64,000 nucleotides of DNA from Flavobacterium soyae. GTDB lineage: Bacteria; Bacteroidota; Bacteroidia; Flavobacteriales; Flavobacteriaceae. The translations under genes were made by a program, and so were the position numbers. The number at the start of each line of letters is the position of its first letter. Position 1 is the stretch's first letter. The stretch lies in NCBI RefSeq assembly GCF_021245985.1, contig NZ_JAJQXA010000002.1:288668-352667 (forward strand), in the 5' to 3' direction. The notes below the pieces were generated by a model. That model searched no databases and was not told the DNA's origin. It worked only from the letters and a program-made list of their open reading frames with translations. Below are positions 38,455 to 47,937 of this stretch, piece by piece.

Positions 38455-40149
38455 TTATTTTTTAATTATTTTAGACACATAACTCTTATTATCAATTTCA
38501 AACTTAATAAAATAGAATCCTGAATTCAATCCCGAAATATTAATTTCATTTATTTCAAATCCTTCCATGAGTTTTTGTCCGTTAATACTAAAAATTTGGT
38601 ATTTATCAACCTTTATTTCAGAATCAATATTGATAAAATTTGTTACCGGATTTGGATAAATATTGAATTTAGAAACTTCCAATTTATCAATTCCTAAAGT
38701 AGTTCCAAGCTCATCTGCTCCACAATCAATTCTTCCTCCTTCAATTCTTAATTCATTATAATAATCTGTTTCGGTACTGGCGGCAAAATAAGCGGGATTT
38801 CCTGCATTTTTACTAGGAGAAGTTGTCAAAAGATGAAAATCAGGATTTGTAATACTAGCGTTCGTCAATTGAGGATTTGCAAATATCGAGTTTGTATTTG
38901 TTTTTGTTCCTGTTAAAAAAGAAGCAAATCCTGTATATTGTGTTCCGTTCCAGTCTGCTATCATTTTTGTTGTACCTGCCTGACAGTAAAATGTATTATA
39001 ATTGAAATTTAAATTTGGCTGCGTTAATTCTGCATAAGCCAAAATATTTTGAGTCTGGGTATAAAAAATATTATTTTCGATACTACTGTTTTCACTGTAA
39101 GAAAGATATAATTCTCCGTTTCCAGAATTGCTGTAATCATTAAAATAACAGGTATTATTTCTAAAAGAAGAATTGATAACTTTTCCTGAACCAGACGGAT
39201 AATCAAATCCACCCATTGCTGCAGCACAAATTTGATTGTCATAAAAAACATTATTTCTAATAATAATTCCATCGGTAGTCTGACCTATTTTTTCGCAGCC
39301 AACCTCTATTCCGTAACCATTATGATACGAGGTATTGTTTTCAACTATTATGTTTTTCCCACCGTCTATATAAATCCCTCCGGATGTTGAATACGCTGCA
39401 ATACAATCATGGGCAATATTGTTTTTAACAAGTCCGTTTCTTGCCTGATCGTTTGCAGGAGTTGGGCAAGTGCCTTCGTGACCAATAATATCTATACCAA
39501 TGTTGGTAAGATTATGAACATTATTATTAGTGACTTCAAACCCGTTGACATTTCCATTTACCGCAATTCCTTCGCTGTAACCTAACCTGCAATTATACAA
39601 TTCATTATTTTGTATTTTTAAGTTGGTAATTGCTGTTGTACCATTAGTTCCAAATACTATAATTCCTTGTGCATTTACGTTTTCGTTTACAGCGGCATTT
39701 ACATTAGATGAAAAATGAATATCATGTATTTTACAGTTTTTAATTATAATATTATCCCCACTTCCTTCAACTAAAATTCCCTGAGCCGTATTTTGAATAT
39801 TGTTTTGCAGTTCAATCCCATCAATAATTACATTGCTTTTATTATTGATAGCGATAATAGCATTCTGAGTTGTTATTCCTGCTGCATCAATAACAGGAAG
39901 TGTTGTCGAATAATTTTTTAAGGTTATATTACTTTTCGAAATCGTAATCTTTTCTAAATAAGTTCCCGGAAAAACGTTTAAAATTCCATTAGCCGGCAAT
40001 TGATTCAATCCGTATTGTATTGTTTTCCAAGGTGAAGCAAGAGAACCGGAATTGGTATTATTACCAGTTGCTGCAACATAATAATTGGTTTGTCCGAAAC
40101 AAAAATTAGACAAAACGCAAAATATTAAAATTATTGTTTTTCTATTCAT
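38455..40149 (-). CDS. secreted right-handed beta-helix protein with T9SS sorting tail
   Basis: From ATG 40149 (MNRKTIILIF) the protein has a signal peptide ending CFGQ, then a DUF1565-like start (YYVAATGNNTNSGS, GSLASPWKTI). Many parallel beta-helix rungs follow (repeated NNIIIKNC, IVENNTSYHN and IIIRNNVFYDN-type units), as in polysaccharide lyases and related secreted proteins. The last 75 residues (FNIYPNPVTNFINI, GFYFIKFEIDNK, VSKIIKK) are a type A sorting domain of the type IX secretion system, so it is exported to the surface or medium. A longer frame to 40212 adds 21 residues before a proper signal peptide and is unlikely. The substrate is unknown; no lyase active site is certain. Confidence 0.9.
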   Translation of the reverse strand: MNRKTIILIFCVLSNFCFGQTNYYVAATGNNTNSGSLASPWKTIQYGLNQLPANGILNVFPGTYLEKITISKSNITLKNYSTTLPVIDAAGITTQNAIIAINNKSNVIIDGIELQNNIQNTAQGILVEGSGDNIIIKNCKIHDIHFSSNVNAAVNENVNAQGIIVFGTNGTTAITNLKIQNNELYNCRLGYSEGIAVNGNVNGFEVTNNNVHNLTNIGIDIIGHEGTCPTPANDQARNGLVKNNIAHDCIAAYSTSGGIYIDGGKNIIVENNTSYHNGYGIEVGCEKIGQTTDGIIIRNNVFYDNQICAAAMGGFDYPSGSGKVINSSFRNNTCYFNDYSNSGNGELYLSYSENSSIENNIFYTQTQNILAYAELTQPNLNFNYNTFYCQAGTTKMIADWNGTQYTGFASFLTGTKTNTNSIFANPQLTNASITNPDFHLLTTSPSKNAGNPAYFAASTETDYYNELRIEGGRIDCGADELGTTLGIDKLEVSKFNIYPNPVTNFINIDSEIKVDKYQIFSINGQKLMEGFEINEINISGLNSGFYFIKFEIDNKSYVSKIIKK

Positions 40150-40899
40150 TTTCTTTTTTCTTTTTAGCAACGTCATTTGGGTTGACGTTTGGTTATAGAT
40201 TTGGTAAACCAAATGTATTAATTAAAGATTAAAATAAAAGTACCCGGATCAACTTTGCTGTTGTTTTTTCAAACAACGGTAAAGTTATACTTCAAGCAAT
40301 TTTTGCTTTAGATTACAGCCTAATTTATTTATACATTCATTGATGATTCATTCAGTGGCTATTTTTTTAATGACATCCAGAGTATCCAAAATAGTTGCTG
40401 TGTTATCAATCGATTCATTCATCATTAAAACCTGTTTTTCTCTGGTATAAGTTTGCAAATTGTTAGGCAAAGGTCACTCTTAAAAAAACATTAAATTTTA
40501 TAATTTAGCGTTTTTTTTATGCTTTTAAGACACTATTTAACCCGTTTTTACTTCTAAAAATGAATATAGTTTCCCAATCTGGTTAAGTTAAATTCTACAG
40601 GATATAAACCGCCCATAAAATGCTCAAGACACTAGACTTAAAAGAAAATCTTTATTTTTATCTTAACAATAATTTAAGTTACAGAATTCCCAATGATGAT
40701 ATATCATATTTTTATTTAGGAGAATTATAATCTGCTGTTGTTGAAAGGATAAACTATTCGTAATTTTATTAAATTCGATTAGAATTAAAAATATATATTT
40801 AAATTTAATTCAAAAAAAAGGATATCTTATCTTGTCCGTGGAGCATTCTGTAACAGATGTACAATAGTAATAATTTTTGCTAAGAATGAAAAATCTATT
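40150..40899. other. intergenic region between divergent genes
   Basis: These 750 nt separate the beta-helix gene (minus) and a histidine kinase gene (plus). A 7-nt-arm inverted repeat, AACGTCA and TGACGTT, lies at 40169-40189 just before the beta-helix start. On the minus strand at about 40348-40470 a short frame ends NESIDNTATILDTLDVIKK. It has no upstream start except MM and could be a gene tail left by deletion. I see no other gene. Confidence 0.45.
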
Positions 40900-43401
40900 A
40901 TGCCTGCTAAGAACAATTTCTGTATTACGATCGCAATTATTATGCTAATTATACCCTCATTCTCATTTTCTCAAAAAATGTGGGATAGGCAGTTAACATT
41001 AATATCACAACTCCGCAATTCTAATTCGGATACAAGCCGCGTGAATATTTTATTAAAGTTGAGCCATTATTATTTATATCGGGAATATTATCTTTATAAA
41101 ACAGGCGGCCCGACAACACAGATGGACAGTGCTTCTTATTTTGCAAAGAAAGCCCTTTATCTTAGTAATAAACTGAAATATGAATTTGGAAAAAATCAGG
41201 CAGATTTATTAATAGGAGATGCCTATATCAGAAAAGATCAAATACCATCTGCAATAAAGTTATTAGGAACATTGAAAGATTCTACCCGTTTTCGTATGCT
41301 GATTATCTTAGCGCGGCATTATCTTTTTCATTCAGACAGATCGCCAAAAGATTTAAACAATTCACTGTTTTATCTGGAACAATCAAATAAAATTACTGAG
41401 ATTCAATACGTATCAAACCTGCAGGCAGAAAGAATGCACGTAAAAGCAATGCATTTATTTATTACAGAAGGTTTTCAGCAAAGTAAAAGGGAATACCTAA
41501 AAACTATTAATAAAATAAATCTTCCTGGCAATGAAGAAAAAACAGCTCTTTTATGGCATGAACTTGCAACGCTGGTACCTATGCGTGAAAAAACCGGATT
41601 AACTAAATTGGATTGTTTTGAAAATATGCTTTCTCTTTACAAAAAAAGCGGTAATAAAGAAAGACAAGCATGGGTTTTGAAGACCATCGCTGATATACAT
41701 CTGGTAAGTGGTAAATTTAATCTTGCCGAAACAGAATTATTACAAGCACTTGAGCTATACAAAGCAATAGGTTATAAAGAACTCCATTACATTTATGATC
41801 TATTGTCTGTTACCTATCGTTATAAAGGTGACTCTGGTAAATGTATTTCTTATGGTTTAAAGGCTATAGAAGGTATGGAGACAGCAAATGATTCAACTTC
41901 TGCCCTTACTTTCTATAGCCGTCTTGCACATATGTATAAAGAACTCGGTCAGCCAGACAAAAGTATAGAATGGTATTTAAAAATTTTTGACAACCAACAT
42001 TTTAAAAGTACTGATAACCTATACAAATTCAGGGAAGCAAGACTTTTTGCAAGAGAGCTAATAAATGCAAAAAAAGATAAGGAAGCGCTTTCCTATATTC
42101 TGGATATAAAGGCAAAATATAAACCTATTGGAATTTATTCTAAAGCATGCCTTACTAGTTCACTGGCCTACTGCTACCAAACTATACAGCAGAACAAAAA
42201 GGCTGAAAAATATTATCTCGAACTGATAAAACTGTCAGGACAAATGGAACAGGGAAATGAAATAACTGCAAATATCAATTCGGAAATTGGTCAGTATTTC
42301 ATAAACAAACAGCAATATAGTAAAGCATTGCCTTATTTGCAAAAAGCATTAAACTATTCGCAGGCTGCAAATAAACCTTCTTTTACTAAAGATATACACT
42401 TCATGCTCTTTCAGGCCAATTCTGGTTTGAAGAATTTTGATTCTGCCATTAAACATTTACTTAAACACCAGCAATTAAAGGATTCTATGTTCAATGAAAC
42501 CAAAAATTGGCAGATTGCTGAATTACAGGTTCAATTTGAAACTGCTAAAAAGCAAAAGGATATTGAATTGCTTAACAAGCAAAATCAATTGCAATATAGT
42601 AGGATTGAGGAAACTAAGAAGTCAAGAAATATTACAGTAGCTATAGCAGTATTACTACTGATTATAGTTGGATTATTATTTAATCGCTATCTTATTAAAC
42701 AAAGAAGTAATTGTAAACTAGAGGCCAATAAGAAAGAGCTGGATCAGAAAAATTTTTACCTGGAAAATCTAAATATACAACAAGACAAACTTCTTAAAGA
42801 AAAGGAGTGGCTGATAAAAGAGGTCCATCATAGAGTTAAAAATAATCTTCAGATGGTTACAAGTCTGCTCAACTCCCAGTCATTATACTTAAAAGATAAC
42901 GAAGCTAAAACGGCAGTTAAGGATAGTCTCCGCAGAATGCAGGCAATGTCAATGATACATAAGAAACTTTATCTTGATGATAATGTTTCTACAATTGCAA
43001 TGGCTGAATATATTAGTGAACTGGTGGATTATTTACATGAAAGTTTTGATAATAAAAATCAAATAACTTTCAAAAAAAATATCAAAGCAATAGATCTGGA
43101 TGTTTCGCAGGCAATTCCGTTGGGATTAATAATCACCGAAAGTATAGTAAACGCCATAAAATATGCTTTTTTAGAAAACCAAAAAGGAATTGTAGAAATT
43201 AGCTTAGATCTGGAAGATAGTGATTTGGTGCTTAAAATATCAGATAATGGTATAGGCCTGCCGGATTTAACTAACAAAACCAAAAACAATTCCCTTGGGC
43301 TCAATCTTATCAAAGGTCTTGTAAAACAATTAAAAGGCAGTTTTAGTATCGAAAATAATAAGGGAGTACATATTATAATTAAATTTATACCTCATAAATA
43401 A
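40900..43401 (+). CDS. TPR-containing membrane histidine kinase (HisKA_2 type)
   Basis: An 833-residue protein with a signal peptide (residues 1-24, ending SFSFSQ), a long periplasmic helical repeat region of TPR type to about residue 545, a coiled stretch, one membrane helix (577-597), a second coiled linker and a HisKA_2 domain with EVHHRVKNNLQMV. The phospho-acceptor is His643 or His644. The HATPase part shows ESIVNAIKYAF (N box) and DNGIGLPD (G box). This is the common Bacteroidota sensor layout. The sigma-54 regulator gene begins 42 nt downstream on the same strand and is the likely partner. The signal is unknown. Confidence 0.93.
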   Translation: MPAKNNFCITIAIIMLIIPSFSFSQKMWDRQLTLISQLRNSNSDTSRVNILLKLSHYYLYREYYLYKTGGPTTQMDSASYFAKKALYLSNKLKYEFGKNQADLLIGDAYIRKDQIPSAIKLLGTLKDSTRFRMLIILARHYLFHSDRSPKDLNNSLFYLEQSNKITEIQYVSNLQAERMHVKAMHLFITEGFQQSKREYLKTINKINLPGNEEKTALLWHELATLVPMREKTGLTKLDCFENMLSLYKKSGNKERQAWVLKTIADIHLVSGKFNLAETELLQALELYKAIGYKELHYIYDLLSVTYRYKGDSGKCISYGLKAIEGMETANDSTSALTFYSRLAHMYKELGQPDKSIEWYLKIFDNQHFKSTDNLYKFREARLFARELINAKKDKEALSYILDIKAKYKPIGIYSKACLTSSLAYCYQTIQQNKKAEKYYLELIKLSGQMEQGNEITANINSEIGQYFINKQQYSKALPYLQKALNYSQAANKPSFTKDIHFMLFQANSGLKNFDSAIKHLLKHQQLKDSMFNETKNWQIAELQVQFETAKKQKDIELLNKQNQLQYSRIEETKKSRNITVAIAVLLLIIVGLLFNRYLIKQRSNCKLEANKKELDQKNFYLENLNIQQDKLLKEKEWLIKEVHHRVKNNLQMVTSLLNSQSLYLKDNEAKTAVKDSLRRMQAMSMIHKKLYLDDNVSTIAMAEYISELVDYLHESFDNKNQITFKKNIKAIDLDVSQAIPLGLIITESIVNAIKYAFLENQKGIVEISLDLEDSDLVLKISDNGIGLPDLTNKTKNNSLGLNLIKGLVKQLKGSFSIENNKGVHIIIKFIPHK

Positions 43402-43443
43402 TTAATCGCAGCATTGAATTTAAAATTTTATACTTGATTTACT

Positions 43444-45354
43444 ATGAGCAGTAAAGTATTGATTGTAGAAGATGAATTTATAGTCGCAAATGACCTTCAG
43501 CTAATATTAAAACAAGCTGGATACCCTGTAACCGGAATTGCTGTTTCGGTCGAAGAAGCTTATGAACAAATAGCAAAAAACAAACCTGATCTTGTTTTAT
43601 TAGATATTCATTTGGAAGGAGAGCAATCAGGAATTAATCTAGCAAAAAAACTAAAAACCGAAAACATTGCTTTTGTTTATTTGTCTGCTAACTCCAATCA
43701 GACCATACTTGAAGAAGTAAAAAAAACAGATCCTTACGGATTTCTTGTAAAACCATTTCGAGAAAAAGATTTACTTATTACTTTAGAAATCGCTTCATAC
43801 AGACATAAAAACAGCATAGAATCTCGCTCAGGACAGGAAAATCTTTTGCAGGAAAAGCTAAGCAAAATAAGTCATCAGGCACTTCAATATGAAAATTATC
43901 TAAATGAAACTGCACGTTTACTACAAACTTTTATTACTTACGATCTGATTGTATTTGAAATAAAGAACTCCGATCAAAAAAAATGTACTGCTTATTTACG
44001 CATAGGTTTTAACGAATATCAATACATAGGCGAAAGAGAATTAGAAAACATCACGAATTCAAAAAGCACTATTTTTTTTACCGAAATCAATTATCTGGAA
44101 AACGAAGCAGTTATATATGAAACTGAAAATTTTAATCAAAATTTGTCTTTCATAAAAAATCATTTTCGAGCAGAATCTTATCTCATATTTCCTTTTCCAT
44201 TAAATGACAAATTAAGCGTTCAATTTATATTCTGCAGTCAAAAGAAAAAAATCTATTCGCAATATCATATTGATTTATTGACTAGTGCAAAAAAGCATTT
44301 TAAAGACCTTATGACTCAGGTTGCAAATCAGCAGAAAGTGTTGAAAGAAAACACGAAAGACAATCACAAAGATACTGTTTTTCAACAGTTTAATAACATA
44401 ATCGGGAAACATCCTCTTTTATTGGATGCACTTGATCTTATCACACAAGTTGCTCCTTACAACACCTCAGTTCTTATACTTGGAGAAAGCGGAACAGGAA
44501 AAGAAAAAGCGGCTCAATCTATTCACAATCTCTCCATCCGAAAAGACGGTCCTTTTATAAAAGTGAATTGTGCTGCCATATCGCCAACTTTAATAGAATC
44601 TGAATTATTTGGTTATGAAAAAGGTGCATTTACGGGCGCCGTTGAAAGCAGAAAAGGAAAATTTGAACTAGCAGATGGCGGAACTATTTTCCTGGATGAA
44701 ATTGGCGAATTATCGAATGAAATGCAGATTAGATTATTGCGTGTTTTACAAGAAAAAGAAATCGATTCAGTGGGAGGAAATTCAGCTCGAAAAGTTGATA
44801 TACGAATTGTGGCCGCTACAAACCGAAATCTCGAAAAAGAAGTTGCTCTGGGTAATTTCAGAATGGATCTTTACTACCGCCTAAATGTGTTTCCGATAAC
44901 CATGCCTGCCTTACGGGAGCGTAAAACCGATATTTCAGAATTAGCAGATTATTTTGCAAAGAAATTCTGCAGGGAATTCAACAAAAAATTTAACGGCATA
45001 AGCCCGAAAATGATCGAACAAATGAATGAATATGACTGGCCGGGAAATATTCGCGAATTAGAAAACTTTATAGAAAGATCGGTTATATTAAATAATGGAA
45101 AAGCTGAATTAAATCTTAATCTGAATTCTTCTCCTCTTTCAGAATCATCCAATACAAAAAATGTTCATACATTAGAAGATGTAAAAAATGCACAGCTGCA
45201 ACTAGAACGCGATTACATCATTTCAATTTTAAAAAAAGTAAACGGCAGAATACGCGGAACAGCCGGCGCAGCTTCAATACTAAATATCAAGCCTACAACT
45301 TTAGAATCTAAAATGAGTAAACTGGCTATTAAAAAAGATGATTACACAGACTAG
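43444..45354 (+). CDS. sigma-54-dependent response regulator (NtrC family)
   Basis: A 636-residue protein: receiver domain at 1-120 (phospho-acceptor Asp54 in LLDIHLEG, Lys in FLVKPF), a GAF-like middle region, an AAA+ domain with Walker A GESGTGKE near 347, GAFTGA at 394-399 (the sigma-54 contact loop) and the Walker B region GGTIFLDEIGELS, and a C-terminal Fis-type helix-turn-helix (RGTAGAASILNIKPTTLESK). It activates RpoN promoters once phosphorylated, most likely by the kinase encoded 42 nt upstream. No targets are evident in the window. Confidence 0.95.
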   Translation: MSSKVLIVEDEFIVANDLQLILKQAGYPVTGIAVSVEEAYEQIAKNKPDLVLLDIHLEGEQSGINLAKKLKTENIAFVYLSANSNQTILEEVKKTDPYGFLVKPFREKDLLITLEIASYRHKNSIESRSGQENLLQEKLSKISHQALQYENYLNETARLLQTFITYDLIVFEIKNSDQKKCTAYLRIGFNEYQYIGERELENITNSKSTIFFTEINYLENEAVIYETENFNQNLSFIKNHFRAESYLIFPFPLNDKLSVQFIFCSQKKKIYSQYHIDLLTSAKKHFKDLMTQVANQQKVLKENTKDNHKDTVFQQFNNIIGKHPLLLDALDLITQVAPYNTSVLILGESGTGKEKAAQSIHNLSIRKDGPFIKVNCAAISPTLIESELFGYEKGAFTGAVESRKGKFELADGGTIFLDEIGELSNEMQIRLLRVLQEKEIDSVGGNSARKVDIRIVAATNRNLEKEVALGNFRMDLYYRLNVFPITMPALRERKTDISELADYFAKKFCREFNKKFNGISPKMIEQMNEYDWPGNIRELENFIERSVILNNGKAELNLNLNSSPLSESSNTKNVHTLEDVKNAQLQLERDYIISILKKVNGRIRGTAGAASILNIKPTTLESKMSKLAIKKDDYTD

Positions 45355-45568
45355 AAATTACTCCACTTTTTTCGGAGCTATTGCATATTTCTCCAAAATC
45401 TTCGTAGAAATATAAAACTTTGATTTTCTAATATTTAAACTATAAAAAATAAAAAACCAGCAGCAGCGGTAGTTTACGTTTCATTATTGCTTTTATTTCT
45501 GTTTCACAAAATTACTGGCATGTTCTTGGTCATTTTCTGCAGCATATTGATGTCTAAAAAATGATGTA

Positions 45569-46141
45569 TTGTCTATGGATCAGCTGCGAAATCATATTGA
45601 AGAAATTACTCCTGTAAGCGATGAAGAGTTTGCTTATATCAAAACTTTCTTTACCAAAAGGAAAATAAAAAAACATCAGTACTTAATTCAAAGCGGAGAC
45701 AAAGTCCAATGCGAATATTGGATTATAAAAGGTACACTAAGAGCATTTTACATTAATAAAGACGGCAAGGAGCATATTCTTCAGTTTGCCATCAAAAATT
45801 GGTGGATTTCAGACTATAACGCTTATTTCAATCAAACAGAATCTTCGATAAATATTATCTGTATGGAAGATGCCGAAATATTATGTCTGACACTTTACGC
45901 AAGAGAAAAACTGGCATCTGAACTTCATAAAATGGAGCATTTTTTTAGAATGAAATTAACCCTGCTCTACTCTTCGCAGCAAAAAAGAATTATTTCTCTA
46001 TTATCAGACAATCCAAAAGAGCGTTATGAAAAGTTTGCCAGTTATTATCCAAGCATCTTGCAGAAAATACCAAAAAAATACATCGCAGAATATCTCGGCG
46101 TCTGTCGGGAAACGCTTAGCAGACTTTATCTTAATAATTAA
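45569..46141 (+). CDS. Crp/Fnr-family transcriptional regulator
   Basis: A 190-residue protein with a cyclic-nucleotide-binding-like beta-roll (residues 10-120; LIQSGDKVQCEYWIIKGTLRAFY) and a C-terminal winged helix with the recognition helix in YLGVCRETLSRLY. No cysteine cluster for an iron-sulfur centre is seen. It belongs to the Bacteroidota Crp/Fnr paralogues that often sit beside small redox or detoxification genes. It is upstream of the DJ-1/ABM gene, whose promoter has Fnr-like dyads. The second Crp/Fnr gene at 49020 is a distant paralogue. Confidence 0.9.
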   Translation: MSMDQLRNHIEEITPVSDEEFAYIKTFFTKRKIKKHQYLIQSGDKVQCEYWIIKGTLRAFYINKDGKEHILQFAIKNWWISDYNAYFNQTESSINIICMEDAEILCLTLYAREKLASELHKMEHFFRMKLTLLYSSQQKRIISLLSDNPKERYEKFASYYPSILQKIPKKYIAEYLGVCRETLSRLYLNN

Positions 46142-46165
46142 TAAACAATCTTAAGAAACATAACG

Positions 46166-46234
46166 CAAGGTTTCAACCTTGGTGACGCAACGGATAACCG
46201 TCTCTTTTTGTGTACCCAAGGTTGAAACCTTGGG
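46166..46234. repeat. REP-like palindromic repeat pair
   Basis: The 17-nt arm CAAGGTTTCAACCTTGG at 46166-46182 is repeated in exact reverse complement at 46216-46232. Each arm is itself nearly palindromic (AAGGTT-TC-AACCTT). It lies behind the Crp/Fnr gene and may act as a terminator or as a REP element of the kind scattered in flavobacterial genomes. Confidence 0.65.
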
Positions 46235-46271
46235 CTATGTTGAATAAAATTGTCAAGAAGTTAATCAATTT

Positions 46272-46327
46272 CACAATTCACAATTCACAATTCATAATTC
46301 ATAATTCATAATTCATAATTCATAATT
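46272..46327. repeat. heptamer tandem repeat (AATTCAC/AATTCAT)
   Basis: About eight direct copies of a 7-nt unit, first AATTCAC and then AATTCAT, lie just before the Fnr-like box of the DJ-1/ABM promoter. Such short arrays change length by slippage. Any effect on expression is speculative. Confidence 0.75.
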
Positions 46328-46341
46328 AAAAAAATCCATTC

Positions 46342-46355
46342 TTAACCAAAGTCAA
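46342..46355. promoter_or_regulatory. Fnr-like operator TTAAC-N4-GTCAA, copy 1
   Basis: The 14-mer TTAACCAAAGTCAA has the 5-4-5 dyad layout of Fnr/Dnr boxes and occurs identically at 49688-49701. The -7 box TAATTTTG starts 37 nt after the first base of the operator, exactly as at copy 2. This puts the dyad near -41 to -45, a class II activator position. Confidence 0.65.
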
Positions 46356-46378
46356 TGATTTGGAAAGAATGACCGATA

Positions 46379-46386
46379 TAATTTTG
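46379..46386 (+). promoter_or_regulatory. -7 promoter element TAATTTTG
   Basis: It matches the Bacteroidota consensus TAnnTTTG and lies downstream of the Fnr-like box. No good TTTG -33 element is present, as expected for an activator-dependent promoter. Confidence 0.55.
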
Positions 46387-46404
46387 CCTTGTTTTTAAAA
46401 TTAA

Positions 46405-46420
46405 TGTGATCGTAATCACA
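46405..46420. promoter_or_regulatory. Crp-consensus dyad TGTGA-N6-TCACA
   Basis: This is a perfect match to the core of the enterobacterial Crp box, 88 nt before the start codon. It would lie in the leader if the -7 box at 46379 is used, so it could serve a second promoter or a repressor. A GTGAT-N4-ATCAA dyad follows at 46429-46442. Confidence 0.5.
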
Positions 46421-46507
46421 CTTTTAAAGTGATTTAAATCAACTTCCAGCGAATATGTAAAATGGAAATTTGTTAGAGAGATAACAGAAAATTTTAAACG
46501 AAAAAAC

Positions 46508-47932
46508 ATGAAAACAATACCATATAATTCAATTACCCAGAAAGTCTTGATAGTCGCACTCTGTATGTTTATGACTGTTACAGCCAATGTTAAAGCTAAA
46601 AATTCTGAAAGCATGAAAAAGAAAATTTTGTTCGTGGTCACCAATCATGAAAAAAAGGGAAATACGGGAGAGAAAACAGGATTTTATCTTTCTGAAGTAA
46701 CGCATCCTTGGGATGTTCTAACAAGTGCAGGATACGAAATTGATTTTGTGAGTCCGAAAGGAGGCAAAGCACCTGTAGAAGGATTCAATTTAAGTGATTC
46801 GACAAACAAAAAATTTTGGCTTGACTCAAAATACAGAGAGAAAATAGAAAACACGTTGAACCCTCAAAGCATCAATCCTGAAGATTATGCTGCCATACAT
46901 TTTGCTGGCGGTCACGGTGCGATGTGGGATTTGTCCAACAATAAACAGCTGACTGCAATAGCTTCTAAAATTTATGAAAATAACGGAATCATCAGTGCTG
47001 TATCTCATGGTCCGGCAGGCCTTTTAAATATTAAGCTTGATGGTAAATATCTTGTAGACGGCAAAAAAATTAATGCCTTTACAAATGAAGAAGAAACCGC
47101 TGTAAAACTAGATAAAGCTGCCCCTTTTTTATTAGAATCTAAACTTATAGAAAGAGGAGCCATTTTTGAAAAATCGGGTTTATGGCAGACACATGTTACG
47201 GTCGACCAGCGCTTGGTTACGGGGCAGAATCCACAATCGGCAAAAGCAGTTGGTAAAGCACTTTTACAGCAGTTAAAAGCTTCTGAAATCTTCTCAAAAT
47301 TAACGATGTATGAAGTACCAGAAAATGCTTTAGAACCATTTCGAAAAGCATTGAAAGATTATGTAACAGTTTCTCTTTCATCCAAAGAAAATATTATGGC
47401 AGAAGCTTTTTACGAACAAGACAAACCAAATATTTTATGGCTGATTGAAAGATGGAACGGAAAAAAACAGCTGGAAGATTTCGGCAAAAAAACTCAGGCA
47501 AAAGCATTACAAACTTTAACTGAAAAATCCTTAAAAACGGCACCTAAAATCTATTATGTAAAAGATCTGGAACCTTTAACCAAAGAGCAATGGAGAAAAA
47601 CTTCAAAAAAAGAAGACAATCAGCTTGTGATTATGCTTTTTGTTGACGGAAAAAAAGGAACAGAACAGCATTTTAAAGATACCTACCATATCGCTATGCC
47701 GCAATTTCGCAGTGAACCTGGCGTCGTAACGTATCAGCTTTCAGAAATTGAAGGAGATGAAACGCTGTTTGTAACCTACGAGAAGTTCCGAAACAATAAT
47801 GCTTTTCAATATCACCTCAACTTTCCACCAATTAAACCTGTAATCGAATATTTGGAAACCAGCATCAAGAAACCTCCTTTTCAAAACGGACTGCATAATC
47901 TTATAGAATTTGCTCCGATGACAAGAGAATAA
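46508..47932 (+). CDS. exported DJ-1/PfpI (Hsp31-like) protein fused to ABM-type domains
   Basis: A 474-residue protein with a signal peptide (residues 1-30), a DJ-1/PfpI domain (38-270) of the Hsp31/glyoxalase III type (HFAGGHGAMWDL near 131, ISAVSHGPAGLL near 162), then two ferredoxin-like ABM (antibiotic biosynthesis monooxygenase/quinol monooxygenase-type) domains (about 278-370 and 385-474). At the nucleophile elbow the usual Cys-His-Gly is Ser166-His-Gly, so the normal thiol chemistry is lost or changed. It is the first gene after the Fnr-like promoter. Another DJ-1 gene follows 216 nt later. It may handle reactive carbonyls or quinones; this is inference. Confidence 0.85.
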   Translation: MKTIPYNSITQKVLIVALCMFMTVTANVKAKNSESMKKKILFVVTNHEKKGNTGEKTGFYLSEVTHPWDVLTSAGYEIDFVSPKGGKAPVEGFNLSDSTNKKFWLDSKYREKIENTLNPQSINPEDYAAIHFAGGHGAMWDLSNNKQLTAIASKIYENNGIISAVSHGPAGLLNIKLDGKYLVDGKKINAFTNEEETAVKLDKAAPFLLESKLIERGAIFEKSGLWQTHVTVDQRLVTGQNPQSAKAVGKALLQQLKASEIFSKLTMYEVPENALEPFRKALKDYVTVSLSSKENIMAEAFYEQDKPNILWLIERWNGKKQLEDFGKKTQAKALQTLTEKSLKTAPKIYYVKDLEPLTKEQWRKTSKKEDNQLVIMLFVDGKKGTEQHFKDTYHIAMPQFRSEPGVVTYQLSEIEGDETLFVTYEKFRNNNAFQYHLNFPPIKPVIEYLETSIKKPPFQNGLHNLIEFAPMTRE

Positions 47933-47937
47933 AAATA

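Larger units (their letters stand above)
46142..46507. promoter_or_regulatory. repeat and operator-rich region upstream of the DJ-1/ABM gene
   Basis: This 366-nt stretch has no gene. From left to right it holds a palindromic repeat pair (46166-46234), a heptamer tandem repeat (46272-46327), an Fnr-like box TTAAC-CAAA-GTCAA (46342-46355), a -7 element TAATTTTG (46379-46386), a Crp-consensus dyad TGTGA-N6-TCACA (46405-46420) and a further dyad GTGAT-TTAA-ATCAA (46429-46442). The gene start follows at 46508. Confidence 0.6.

Noticed and set aside
38455..40212. Longer start for the beta-helix protein at 40212
   Set aside because: The extra 21 residues precede a standard signal peptide that begins at MNRKTII (40149).
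46272..46327. CRISPR-like array
   Set aside because: It is a simple 7-nt tandem repeat without spacers, and no cas genes are present in the window.
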